From Olleya sediminilitoris (GTDB lineage Bacteria > Bacteroidota > Bacteroidia > Flavobacteriales > Flavobacteriaceae): a DNA stretch of 64,000 bases. The notes beneath the pieces are model-generated. The model was not told where the DNA came from, searched no databases, and saw nothing but the letters and a program-made list of their open reading frames with translations. Positions within the stretch are counted from its first letter, which is position 1. Each line of letters opens with the position of its first letter. Shown here piece after piece: positions 16,505 to 24,783 of the stretch. Location: positions 178,064 through 242,063 of the forward strand of contig NZ_JAEMEF010000005.1 of assembly GCF_016785945.1 (NCBI RefSeq), written 5' to 3'. A program made the translations under genes and the position numbers.

Positions 16505-17974
16505 ATGACAGCACACGAAAACAAAATTGTCGGAGAAGGTCTAACGTATGATGACGTACTTTTAGTTCCAGCATTTTCAGAGGTACTTCCACGCGAAGTC
16601 AACATTCAATCTAAATTTACAAGAAATATTACCATTAACGTACCAATAGTTTCTGCAGCTATGGATACTGTTACAGAAAGTCAAATGGCAATTGCTATGG
16701 CTAGAGAAGGAGGTATTGGTGTGTTGCATAAAAACATGACTATAGAGCAACAAGCGACTAAAGTACGTAAAGTTAAACGTGCAGAAAGTGGTATGATTAT
16801 AGATCCTGTAACTTTACCTTTAACCGCTGTTGTAAGTGATGCTAAAAATGCAATGAAAGAACATAGCATTGGAGGAATTCCAATAGTAGATAAAGACGGA
16901 GTTTTAAAAGGTATTGTTACTAACAGAGACTTACGTTTTGAGCATGAAAATAGTAGGCCAATTGTTGAGGTTATGACAAGTGAAAAGCTAGTAACAGCTC
17001 CTGTTGGAACATCATTAAAAGATGCTGAAAAAATATTACAACAAAATAAAATTGAAAAGCTTTTAATAGTTGAAGGTGATAAGTTAGAGGGTTTAATAAC
17101 CTTTAGAGATATCACTAAAGTCACACAAAAGCCTATAGCAAATAAAGATACTTTTGGACGTCTACGTGTTGCTGCAGCAATTGGTGTCACTGGAGATGCT
17201 GTAGATCGTGCTGAAGCTTTGGTTAAAGCCGATGTTGATGCCATAGTAATAGATACTGCACATGGACATACAAAAGGTGTAGTTAGTGTTTTAAAAGAAA
17301 TAAAATCTAAATTTCCTAAACTAGAAGTTATAGTAGGTAATATTGCAACAGGAGCAGCTGCTAAGTATTTAGTAGAAGCTGGAGCAGATGCAGTAAAAGT
17401 TGGTATTGGACCAGGTTCTATTTGTACAACTCGTGTTGTTGCAGGTGTTGGTTTTCCTCAATTTAGTGCAGTATTAGAGGTGGCAGCAGCTATAAAAGGA
17501 AGTGGAGTGCCAGTTATTGCAGATGGAGGAATCCGTTACACAGGTGATATACCTAAAGCCTTAGCTGCAGGAGCAGACACTGTTATGTTAGGGTCTCTTT
17601 TAGCAGGAACCAAAGAAAGTCCAGGAGAAACGATTATATACGAAGGACGTAAGTTTAAGTCGTATAGAGGTATGGGATCTGTAGAAGCTATGAAAAAAGG
17701 AAGTAAAGACCGTTATTTCCAAGATGTTGAAGATGATATTAAAAAATTAGTACCAGAAGGTATTGTCGGACGTGTCCCTTATAAAGGTGATTTATATGAA
17801 AGTTTACACCAATTTATAGGTGGTTTAAGAGCAGGAATGGGTTATTGTGGAGCAAAAGATGTAGCCACTTTACAAGATACTGGACGTTTTGTTAAAATTA
17901 CGGCTTCAGGAATTAATGAGAGTCATCCACATGATGTGACTATCACCAAGGAAGCTCCAAATTACTCAAGATAA
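16505..17974 (+). CDS. guaB: IMP dehydrogenase
   Basis: 489 residues, normal length. Catalyses the NAD-dependent oxidation of IMP to XMP, the committed step of GMP synthesis, in the cytosol. The barrel holds the catalytic loop [17 protein letters not shown] with the active Cys, and the flap RYFQDVEDD and GRVPYKGD follow. Two CBS domains are inserted at about residues 95-205 ([40 protein letters not shown]). Single gene with its own promoter and a terminator directly after. Confidence 0.97.
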   Translation: MTAHENKIVGEGLTYDDVLLVPAFSEVLPREVNIQSKFTRNITINVPIVSAAMDTVTESQMAIAMAREGGIGVLHKNMTIEQQATKVRKVKRAESGMIIDPVTLPLTAVVSDAKNAMKEHSIGGIPIVDKDGVLKGIVTNRDLRFEHENSRPIVEVMTSEKLVTAPVGTSLKDAEKILQQNKIEKLLIVEGDKLEGLITFRDITKVTQKPIANKDTFGRLRVAAAIGVTGDAVDRAEALVKADVDAIVIDTAHGHTKGVVSVLKEIKSKFPKLEVIVGNIATGAAAKYLVEAGADAVKVGIGPGSICTTRVVAGVGFPQFSAVLEVAAAIKGSGVPVIADGGIRYTGDIPKALAAGADTVMLGSLLAGTKESPGETIIYEGRKFKSYRGMGSVEAMKKGSKDRYFQDVEDDIKKLVPEGIVGRVPYKGDLYESLHQFIGGLRAGMGYCGAKDVATLQDTGRFVKITASGINESHPHDVTITKEAPNYSR

Positions 17975-17990
17975 CACCTTGTTAAAATAT

Positions 17991-18025
17991 AAAAAAAAGC
18001 ACAACTTTTGAGTTGTGCTTTTTTT
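17991..18025 (+). terminator. guaB terminator
   Basis: AAAGCACAACT and AGTTGTGCTTT form a stem around a short TTTG loop, with an A run before and a T run after. The GCACAACT stem is shared with the terminator at 20406-20447. Confidence 0.85.
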
Positions 18026-18214
18026 ATTAAGATTAGTTATGTTATTGAAAATTACTTGAAATATGAGCTAAATTGAAACTTTAATGGTTTATTTAGAATG
18101 TTAATTTTACTTTAAGATAACTTGATGAATGCATATTTATATTTATTTTCAAATTATTGTTCACTAGAAGAGTTTCTCTTTTAGAATTAATACAAGTAAT
18201 CAACTTACATAACC

Positions 18215-19732
18215 ATGGAAATTATAGGAAATATTATAAAAGGTGCTATTCATTTAAAGGATGCTTTAACACCAGAGGTCAATCCAATTGAAGCACAAGA
18301 AAAAGTATTGGAAATGCTTTTAAAAACAGCCAAAGACACCCAGTTTGGTAAGCACTATAATTTTGAAACTATACTAAATCAAGAAACGCCTAGTTTAGCT
18401 TTTGCAAATCAAGTTCCGTTTTTTGACTATAATCAAATTAATGAAGCTTGGTGGTCTAAATTACATGAAGGAGAAGAAGATGTTACCTGGCCAGGAAGTC
18501 CTACTTATTTTGCATTAAGTTCTGGTACAACCGGAAAAACCAGTAAGCGTATTCCTGTTACAGACGCAATGTTATCTGCTATAAAACAAGCAGGAATAGA
18601 TCAAGTTACTGCACTTAGTAATTTTGATTTGCCAGCAGAATTTTTTGCAACAGAAGCGATGATGTTAGGTAGTTCTACCGATTTAACAGAAAAGGACGAT
18701 CATTTAGAAGGTGAGATTAGCGGAATTACTGCAAGTAATATTCCATCATGGTTTAAAGGTTTTTATAAACCAGGCGAAGCGATTGCTAAAATAAACGATT
18801 GGGATAAACGTGTTGTTCAAATAGCAAAACGAGCAAAACAATGGGATATTGGAGCATTAAGTGGTATTCCTTCATGGATGGAGTTAATGCTTAAAACAGT
18901 TATAGACTATCATAAAGTAGACAATATTCATCAGGTATGGCCAAACTTACAAGTCTATACTTCTGGAGGAGTCGCTTTTGGGCCTTATAAAAAAAGCTTT
19001 AATGTCTTACTTGGTAAACCAGTCACTGTTATTGATACTTATTTAGCTTCAGAGGGCTTTTTGGCTTTTCAAGCCAGACCAGAAACCACTGCAATGCAGT
19101 TAGTGACTAATGGCGGAATTTATTTTGAGTTTGTACCCTTTAAGCCAGAATACATAAATCCTGATGGATCCATAACACAAGATGCACCAAGTTTAACTTT
19201 AAAGGATGTTGAACTTGATCAGGATTATGTTGTAATAATAAGTACTGTTAGTGGAGCTTGGCGTTATTTAATAGGTGATACTATAGAATTTACAAATATT
19301 GAAAAAGCAGAAATAAAAATAACAGGTCGTACTAAATTCTTTTTAAATACAGTTGGTTCTCAGCTATCAGTTAATAAGTTAGATGATGCTATTAGGTTTT
19401 TAGAAGAAAAATTTAAGACTACAATTCCTGAATACACATTATGTGCTAAGCGTTTTGATGATGGTTTTTATCATTCTTGGTATTTAGGTTCTGATAATTT
19501 AACATCAGAAACTGTTGCTGATGTTTTAGATGAATTTTTGAAAGACGCTAATAAAAACTATAAAGTTGCTAGAAGTAAAGCTTTAGAAGGTGTTAAAGTA
19601 GAAGTAGTCAGTCCAGAAGTGTTTCATGATTGGAGTGGAGCTAATAAGAAAAAAGGTGGTCAAGTTAAAATGGAACGCGTTATGGGAGAAGATAAGTTTA
19701 AAACTTGGGAGGATTTTGTCGTTAAATATTAA
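18215..19732 (+). CDS. GH3 auxin-responsive-promoter family acyl-adenylating protein
   Basis: 505 residues, full length for bacterial GH3 proteins. GH3 enzymes of plants adenylate carboxylic acids and join them to amino acids. Visible motifs are SSGTTGKTSKRIPVT (ATP-phosphate loop), DTYLASEGFLAFQ, YLIGDTIEF (ATP-binding Asp) and ITGRTKFFLN (hinge). Bacterial members are common in Bacteroidota but their acid and amine substrates are not known. It has no clear operon partners; the convergent peptidase gene overlaps its stop by four bases. The 240 bases upstream hold the guaB terminator and an AT-rich region without a clear promoter. Confidence 0.9.
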   Translation: MEIIGNIIKGAIHLKDALTPEVNPIEAQEKVLEMLLKTAKDTQFGKHYNFETILNQETPSLAFANQVPFFDYNQINEAWWSKLHEGEEDVTWPGSPTYFALSSGTTGKTSKRIPVTDAMLSAIKQAGIDQVTALSNFDLPAEFFATEAMMLGSSTDLTEKDDHLEGEISGITASNIPSWFKGFYKPGEAIAKINDWDKRVVQIAKRAKQWDIGALSGIPSWMELMLKTVIDYHKVDNIHQVWPNLQVYTSGGVAFGPYKKSFNVLLGKPVTVIDTYLASEGFLAFQARPETTAMQLVTNGGIYFEFVPFKPEYINPDGSITQDAPSLTLKDVELDQDYVVIISTVSGAWRYLIGDTIEFTNIEKAEIKITGRTKFFLNTVGSQLSVNKLDDAIRFLEEKFKTTIPEYTLCAKRFDDGFYHSWYLGSDNLTSETVADVLDEFLKDANKNYKVARSKALEGVKVEVVSPEVFHDWSGANKKKGGQVKMERVMGEDKFKTWEDFVVKY

Positions 19733-20334
19733 GATTTAGAGATTTCTAAGTCACGTTGATGTATTAGTTCCATAATTTCTTCTGGAGATAAATAGTATTT
19801 TTTGATTCTAGCAATATATGATGCATCAATATTTGCTTGACTTAAGATAAACTCTTTTGTAATCAAAATATATTTTTCCATACCAGATTTAACAGCATAA
19901 GTGTCTGCAGCTCTTTCTGCTTCAGCAATATGGTTGTCTGACAATAAATACTTAATACCAAACCAAATTAAATTACTGTTACTGCGGTTTCTGTAATCCA
20001 TAATATGACCTAATTCGTGACCAATCCAACCTATAATAACATCTTTTGGCATGTCTTTAGTATAAAAGGTTTCGCCTGAGATTTTAACAGTTTCACTAAT
20101 AAAAATATTATAGGATCTGTTACCTTTTTTCTTAAAAAAACTACCAAAACTAGGTTGTGCTTGCATGGTAGATTTTTTAATGTTTTTCTTAAACTCAAAA
20201 TTAATAGTCGTATCCTTTAAATCAGGATAGTAAGATAGAGCAATTTCTATTTCTGTTTTAATAGATTCTGGTATTGTACATTGTGGATAGGTCGTATTTG
20301 TCATTAAAAGTATTAGGATTAATTTTAGTTTCAT
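19729..20334 (-). CDS. Small secreted zinc metallopeptidase (HExxH)
   Basis: 201 residues with a short signal peptide (KLILILLMTNTTYPQC, possibly cut near residue 18). HELGH at residues 106-110 is the zinc-binding HExxH motif, and AERAADTYA (E140, D144) resembles the third-ligand ExxAD block of M48-like gluzincins. No family name can be given with certainty. Predicted to act in the periplasm. It converges on the GH3-family gene with a 4-base overlap, so no terminator separates them. Upstream is an AT-rich gap holding the aldo/keto reductase terminator. Confidence 0.75.
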   Translation of the reverse strand: MKLKLILILLMTNTTYPQCTIPESIKTEIEIALSYYPDLKDTTINFEFKKNIKKSTMQAQPSFGSFFKKKGNRSYNIFISETVKISGETFYTKDMPKDVIIGWIGHELGHIMDYRNRSNSNLIWFGIKYLLSDNHIAEAERAADTYAVKSGMEKYILITKEFILSQANIDASYIARIKKYYLSPEEIMELIHQRDLEISKS

Positions 20335-20405
20335 TTATACAATAATATATGATTTTACTACTTTGATTGAAAGTCTTTTAACTTTTAATAGGTTGTTTTT
20401 AACAG

Positions 20406-20447
20406 ACATAAAAAAAGCACAACTCTAAAGTTGTGCTTTTTTTATGT
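20406..20447 (-). terminator. Terminator of the aldo/keto reductase gene
   Basis: Perfect 19-bp arms (ACATA, seven-A run, GCACAACT) around a CTAA loop; T-rich on the minus strand after the stem. Stem core identical to that of the guaB terminator. Confidence 0.88.
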
Positions 20448-20456
20448 AAATTATAT

Positions 20457-21302
20457 TTATTTAATGCGATCTGGCCAGAAGTTAGGATGCTCTCCACTAA
20501 AACCCAATTTTGGTATTGCATTGATTTGTTCCATTTCTGAAGTTGATAACTCAAAATCAAAGATTTTTAGATTTTCTTCCATACGTTGAGGTGATGAAGA
20601 TTTAGGAATTACAATTACGTCATGTTGTAAAACCCATCTTAAACAAATTTGCGGAATAGTTTTTTGATGTGTATTGGCAATGTCTATTAATATTTGATTA
20701 TCAAACACGCGACCTCTGGCTAAAGGAGACCAAGACTGTACTGCAATATTTTTAGATTTACAATACGAGGTTAATTCTTCTTGCCAATATCCAGGATGGA
20801 ACTCGATTTGATTTACAGCAGGTATAACATTAGCTGTTTTAAATAAAGCTTCTAAGTGCTCTTGAAAAAAATTACTGACTCCAATGGATTTGATTTTACC
20901 TTCAGCTTGTAATTCTTCCATTGCGCGCCAGCTTTCCGCATTAGCGTGTTCCCAGTCCTTATAGTTTTTAGCATTTCCAGGCCAATGGATAAGGTAAAGG
21001 TCGATATAATCTAAATTTAATTTTTTAAGAGATTTATTAAATTCAGCTTTAGCTTGGTCATAACTTAAGTTTTCTCGCCAAAGTTTGGTTGTAATATATA
21101 ATTCGTTTCTGTCGATTCCACTTTTTTTGATGCCTTGTGCTACAGCTTCTTCATTACCATAAATTGCAGCAGTGTCAAATAATCTATAACCTTTTGCTAT
21201 AGCATTGGCAACAGACTGAATACCTTCTTGCTCTGTACATTTATAGGTTCCGAAGCCTGCGATAGGTATTTTAGTGTCATCATTTAAATGTTTAAATGTC
21301 AT
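20457..21302 (-). CDS. Aldo/keto reductase
   Basis: 281 residues, an NADPH-dependent TIM-barrel reductase of aldehydes and ketones. The catalytic tetrad is visible: D43 and Y48 (FDTAAIYGNE), K73 (TTKLW) and H106 (LIHWPGN). The cofactor-binding end IPKSSSPQRMEENL is typical of the AKR5-like bacterial group (2,5-diketogluconate reductase-like). The physiological substrate cannot be told. It is a single gene with a strong terminator after it. Confidence 0.93.
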   Translation of the reverse strand: MTFKHLNDDTKIPIAGFGTYKCTEQEGIQSVANAIAKGYRLFDTAAIYGNEEAVAQGIKKSGIDRNELYITTKLWRENLSYDQAKAEFNKSLKKLNLDYIDLYLIHWPGNAKNYKDWEHANAESWRAMEELQAEGKIKSIGVSNFFQEHLEALFKTANVIPAVNQIEFHPGYWQEELTSYCKSKNIAVQSWSPLARGRVFDNQILIDIANTHQKTIPQICLRWVLQHDVIVIPKSSSPQRMEENLKIFDFELSTSEMEQINAIPKLGFSGEHPNFWPDRIK

Positions 21303-21404
21303 GATTTAATATTTAATAATTGCTAATTACAAGGTACGTCTTATCTAATTTTATATAAAATTGCTTAATCTGTTTAACGACTTTTTAGCATTTGTAAAAC
21401 TATT

Positions 21405-21746
21405 TTATAAAGGTGTAATACAATTTACTTCTACAATTTGACCAGCCATACAAATATCCATTCTGTCTTTAATTTCTGTATAGCTAAAAGTTATTTTCTT
21501 TTGATCTTTTAATGTGATATCAAATGTTTTTAAGTTAATGGGATTAACTTTTTTATTATTTTCTAATAAAATCATCCAACCACAACCATCTAATCCAGTC
21601 ATATTTACTAATGTTCCATTAACTTGATTAGGACAGGTTTTGTTTTTAGTTGTTTTAGAGTTTGCGCATGACAAACCTAAAATAGTAATAGCAATTAGGT
21701 AAATAAATTTCTTTTTAAAAATTAAGTTCAATTGGCTTTTTGACAT
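21405..21746 (-). CDS. Hypothetical small lipoprotein
   Basis: 113 residues from the ATG at 21746. A longer frame begins at 21788, but that start lies inside the terminator at 21776-21810 and would place a non-signal sequence in front of the signal peptide. Lipobox ILGLSC followed by ANSKTTKNK. The mature domain (CPNQVNGTLVNMTGLDGCGWMI, then mostly beta-strand-like text) contains four cysteines that may form disulfides. I recognise no family; a small beta-barrel fold is a guess. Confidence 0.65.
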   Translation of the reverse strand: MSKSQLNLIFKKKFIYLIAITILGLSCANSKTTKNKTCPNQVNGTLVNMTGLDGCGWMILLENNKKVNPINLKTFDITLKDQKKITFSYTEIKDRMDICMAGQIVEVNCITPL

Positions 21747-21775
21747 GATTTTGTGTTGGTTTAAAATTAGTTTAA

Positions 21776-21810
21776 ATAAAAAACACAACTTATAAAGTTG
21801 TGTTTTTTAT
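21776..21810 (-). terminator. Terminator of the PLP-enzyme gene
   Basis: Perfect 16-bp arms (ATAAAAAACACAACTT) around ATA, followed by a T run on both strands. It lies just after the stop codon of the minus-strand PLP gene. Confidence 0.85.
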
Positions 21811-21815
21811 ATCTA

Positions 21816-23657
21816 TTATAGGTTATTTACAAAGTCTTTAAAAACTTTTTTATGTAGTTCTAAATCTAAATTTGGAGATAATGATGCACGTACAATATAA
21901 TCTTTATCACCTTCTTTGGTGGTTCCTTGTGTAGAGGTTGCAGGAATAGTCCAATAACAACCTTTTAACTGTCCATAACTAACGCAAAATTTACTTTGAT
22001 CAGGAATCTCAGTAATCATTAAATTAATTAATTTTAAGTTAAGTGCTCTTTTGTAAGTTTCTTTTTCTTCGTCTGTGTTTCCTTTTGTTGGAAGATCTAA
22101 AGAGAATACAGAAGGTGTAAAGCCTTGTGAGGCTAACTCTTCTGATACAAAATTGATTTTAGCATCAGGTAATGTCTCTTGTATAAATGTTACAAAATCG
22201 CGAGTGTTAGTATACGCATCAGCAATTCTTTGGTTCATAGACGGTAACTGTTTTGCTAAAATCTGATATTGTAAAGCGGTTGCTTCGTTATCACACAATA
22301 ATAAATGTTGTTCTATTTTTTCGATTAAATCGAAAGTCTTAGAGTTACCAATACAATAACCAGCTGTACATTGTCCACCACTAGGAAACTTAGATCCACT
22401 AGCAAAAGATATAGTTCTAACCGAAGCTAATATTTTATCTTCTCCTAAAAACTGAACATTTGGGCAAAACGTTTGATCTAAAATAAAAACAGGATCAATA
22501 GCGTTTTGTCCGTTAGGTGTTTGACGCACTTTAGTTAAAGCAGCTTTTAATTGTATTAAATCCGGAACTTCAACTCTAGGATTTGTTGGTATTTCGGCAA
22601 TTATTAATGGAACTGCATCTTGCGTTGCAATAGTGTTTAATACATTATCGATGCTTTGTACCATATCGTTATCACCATCTACTAGTAAATCAACAATGGA
22701 TACATTGTCAATACATGCAGCAACACGACGTGCTTGGTCATTTGTTCCTCCATAACAATTGGGTGGTACAACTATTTTTATGTCTTTACCCTTGTGATTT
22801 TGTTTAGCATCATCAATTAATCCCATTAAAATAGCATATTGAATAGATAATCCACTTGATGCCACTAATGCTTTTGTGTTAGATCCTGTAACGGTTTTAA
22901 TAGCATCTAATACAGCTGTTTTATTTTGCTGGTTGCTTTCGGGAGTATTGTAATTGGCTTGATTAGCTAAAGCTTGCAAAGCCAACAGAGTGTTTGATGG
23001 TGTCATCGCAACAGTTTCACGACGACGTACATGTTGGATATCAGAAATATAATGGTCGTTTTCTGATTCATTTATAATTAAAATACTTCCTAATGGTCCA
23101 TGAAGATTAATATGAAAATCAACTGTATTAATTAAGTTTGTTGCTCTAATATGTTTGTCTTCAGCTATAAAAATAGTGCTTCCATCAAAATCAGAAATGT
23201 CGTTAATATTTTTTATCTGATTTAACTCAAAATTATAACCGTAAACACTTTTAATAATGTCATTATTAAACACTTCTGGTAATTGGCCAATATAATTAAT
23301 TTGAGTGTTTTTATTATCTAAAAGGTTTTTTCTTAAAACCGCTAAGATTGGTACTGTTTGAGAGTCAAAGCTTATTACGTTTTGAGCACTAATGTTATTT
23401 AATTTAGCAATGGACCACTCTAAAACACAAGATAGAGGATGACCTAGGCGTATGTAATCATAGGCAGTTGGAAGATTATCTAAAGCTGAGGTTTCTGAAT
23501 TATTGTCGTTGTAAAGCGTTTCAAAAAGTTCTAAAAACTGAACTTTTGCTAAAGCTTCGTTATAAATATCTAATCTGTGTGTTGTGGTACTTAGCCAACC
23601 TTCAGGTTTGTTATTTAATACGTCTTTTATATAATTTAATAAGTTATTGTTTGTCAT
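21816..23657 (-). CDS. Large PLP-dependent Cys/Met-metabolism-type enzyme
   Basis: 613 residues, about 200 longer than standard cystathionine synthases/lyases. The C-terminal two thirds is a fold-type I PLP domain of the Cys/Met-metabolism type: phosphate loop SSGLSIQ (268-274), FILDQTF with the pyridine-binding Asp394, and FASGSKFPSGG with the Schiff-base Lys423. The first 220 residues form an unusual extra region (LGHPLSCVLEWSIAKLNN) without a recognised domain. A gamma-synthase or lyase acting on sulfur amino acids is the likely class, substrate unknown. Single gene with its own terminator. Confidence 0.8.
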   Translation of the reverse strand: MTNNNLLNYIKDVLNNKPEGWLSTTTHRLDIYNEALAKVQFLELFETLYNDNNSETSALDNLPTAYDYIRLGHPLSCVLEWSIAKLNNISAQNVISFDSQTVPILAVLRKNLLDNKNTQINYIGQLPEVFNNDIIKSVYGYNFELNQIKNINDISDFDGSTIFIAEDKHIRATNLINTVDFHINLHGPLGSILIINESENDHYISDIQHVRRRETVAMTPSNTLLALQALANQANYNTPESNQQNKTAVLDAIKTVTGSNTKALVASSGLSIQYAILMGLIDDAKQNHKGKDIKIVVPPNCYGGTNDQARRVAACIDNVSIVDLLVDGDNDMVQSIDNVLNTIATQDAVPLIIAEIPTNPRVEVPDLIQLKAALTKVRQTPNGQNAIDPVFILDQTFCPNVQFLGEDKILASVRTISFASGSKFPSGGQCTAGYCIGNSKTFDLIEKIEQHLLLCDNEATALQYQILAKQLPSMNQRIADAYTNTRDFVTFIQETLPDAKINFVSEELASQGFTPSVFSLDLPTKGNTDEEKETYKRALNLKLINLMITEIPDQSKFCVSYGQLKGCYWTIPATSTQGTTKEGDKDYIVRASLSPNLDLELHKKVFKDFVNNL

Positions 23658-23812
23658 GAAGTTTAAACTTTAATAAGTTTGTTTGTAGTGTTGCAAAATT
23701 AAGTCGATAATTTATACTTAAACTTACATTGTTTTAAAATATAAGTTAGCATTGCAAATTTAGTAATTTTAGTAGTTTACTGGATTAGTAAATGGTATTA
23801 AACCTTTGTTAA

Positions 23813-24049
23813 TTATGGTTGATATACCTGTCCACGATGCGGTTTTAAGGCGTCCCGAATTGGTTTCATTTCGGTTTCATTTACTACCATATATGCAATA
23901 CAATGCATATCATTTATAGTCTCGACACCTGTGATGTTTAATTGGGTATTTTTAATAGTTATGTATTCTTTAAGATGTATAACGTGGTGTTCTGCTATTT
24001 TTAAAGCGTCAGGTCCTCTAAAATCCCAAATTAGTTTAAGTTGTCTCAT
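23813..24049 (-). CDS. Conserved hypothetical 78-residue protein
   Basis: Small cytosolic-looking protein without signal peptide or membrane segment. It contains His-rich text (EHHVIHLKEY) and ends HRGQVYQP; the pattern suggests a small alpha/beta fold of ferredoxin-like size. No family recognised. Its ATG follows the stop of the SRPBCC gene by two bases, so it is translated from the same message and may work with that protein. Confidence 0.65.
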   Translation of the reverse strand: MRQLKLIWDFRGPDALKIAEHHVIHLKEYITIKNTQLNITGVETINDMHCIAYMVVNETEMKPIRDALKPHRGQVYQP

Positions 24050-24051
24050 TA

Positions 24052-24504
24052 TTATTTTTTAGTAGCAGTTTGTTTTTCGGCGAAAGCCTTAAAATCAATT
24101 AAATATTTTTTAGACTGTTTTTTAAATGCTTTAGGCATTAACAGCATCATTAATCGTGAACTAAATTTGGTAGGTACAAATTGATTTATACTAGACCATT
24201 TAGTAGTATTTTTATCTATAATCTCAAAATAATTCTCTTGAATATTATGCATGTTACTAGTGTCAAAATTAAAATTTAAAACACAATTTTCTTCTATTTT
24301 GGTTATAATTTCCTTGACACTCATTAGACGTTTCCCAAACGCATAATTAATTTTAATAGTTTCTCCAACCATACCAGGTTCGCCTGACAGATGCTCGTAA
24401 CTTAATAAGCCATCTTGCCAATACTTCATGTTGTCGTGATTTTTAAGTAAGGCAAAACAATCTTCAACAGATTTGTTTATGATAATTTGTGTAGTGTATT
24501 TCAT
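24052..24504 (-). CDS. SRPBCC (START-like) family protein
   Basis: 150 residues. MKYTTQIIINKSVEDCFALLKNHDNMKYWQDGLLSYEHLSGEPG is the usual start of the SRPBCC/polyketide cyclase-dehydrase superfamily: a beta-helix-grip fold that binds hydrophobic ligands. The C-terminal long helix (FKKQSKKYLIDFKAFAEKQ) fits. Ligand unknown. First gene of a two-gene run with the 78-residue protein. The 279 bases between it and the next plus-strand gene hold the promoter at 24725-24754. Confidence 0.82.
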   Translation of the reverse strand: MKYTTQIIINKSVEDCFALLKNHDNMKYWQDGLLSYEHLSGEPGMVGETIKINYAFGKRLMSVKEIITKIEENCVLNFNFDTSNMHNIQENYFEIIDKNTTKWSSINQFVPTKFSSRLMMLLMPKAFKKQSKKYLIDFKAFAEKQTATKK

Positions 24505-24724
24505 ATTTTGGGATTATATATAAAAATATAAATTATTACTTTATTTACCCATTACAATCGCTAAGGGTATAAAGATTACCGATTAAGTACAATTTAGTTT
24601 TAATTTAAAGTTTTTAGCTAATTTTTGAGTTAAAATGTGAAATGCTAATTTTAGATTAAAATTAACAAATTGTTTACTTATTTATCATGCAATAAGTTGT
24701 TTATTGTATCACTGTCAAAAGTGC

Positions 24725-24754
24725 TTGTATTATAGTGTAATATTGCTATTTTTG
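24725..24754 (+). promoter_or_regulatory. Promoter of the SurA-like cluster
   Basis: TTG at 24725-24727, 19-bp spacer, TATTTTTG at 24747-24754. Leader of roughly 25 nt to the ATG at 24784. Confidence 0.7.
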
Positions 24755-24783
24755 CAGACATTGCTAATTAAACTAAGCTTTTT

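Noticed and set aside
16681..17244. 187-codon frame antisense to guaB
   Set aside because: Lies entirely within the strongly supported guaB gene, has low-complexity Ser/Thr-rich composition and no start signals.
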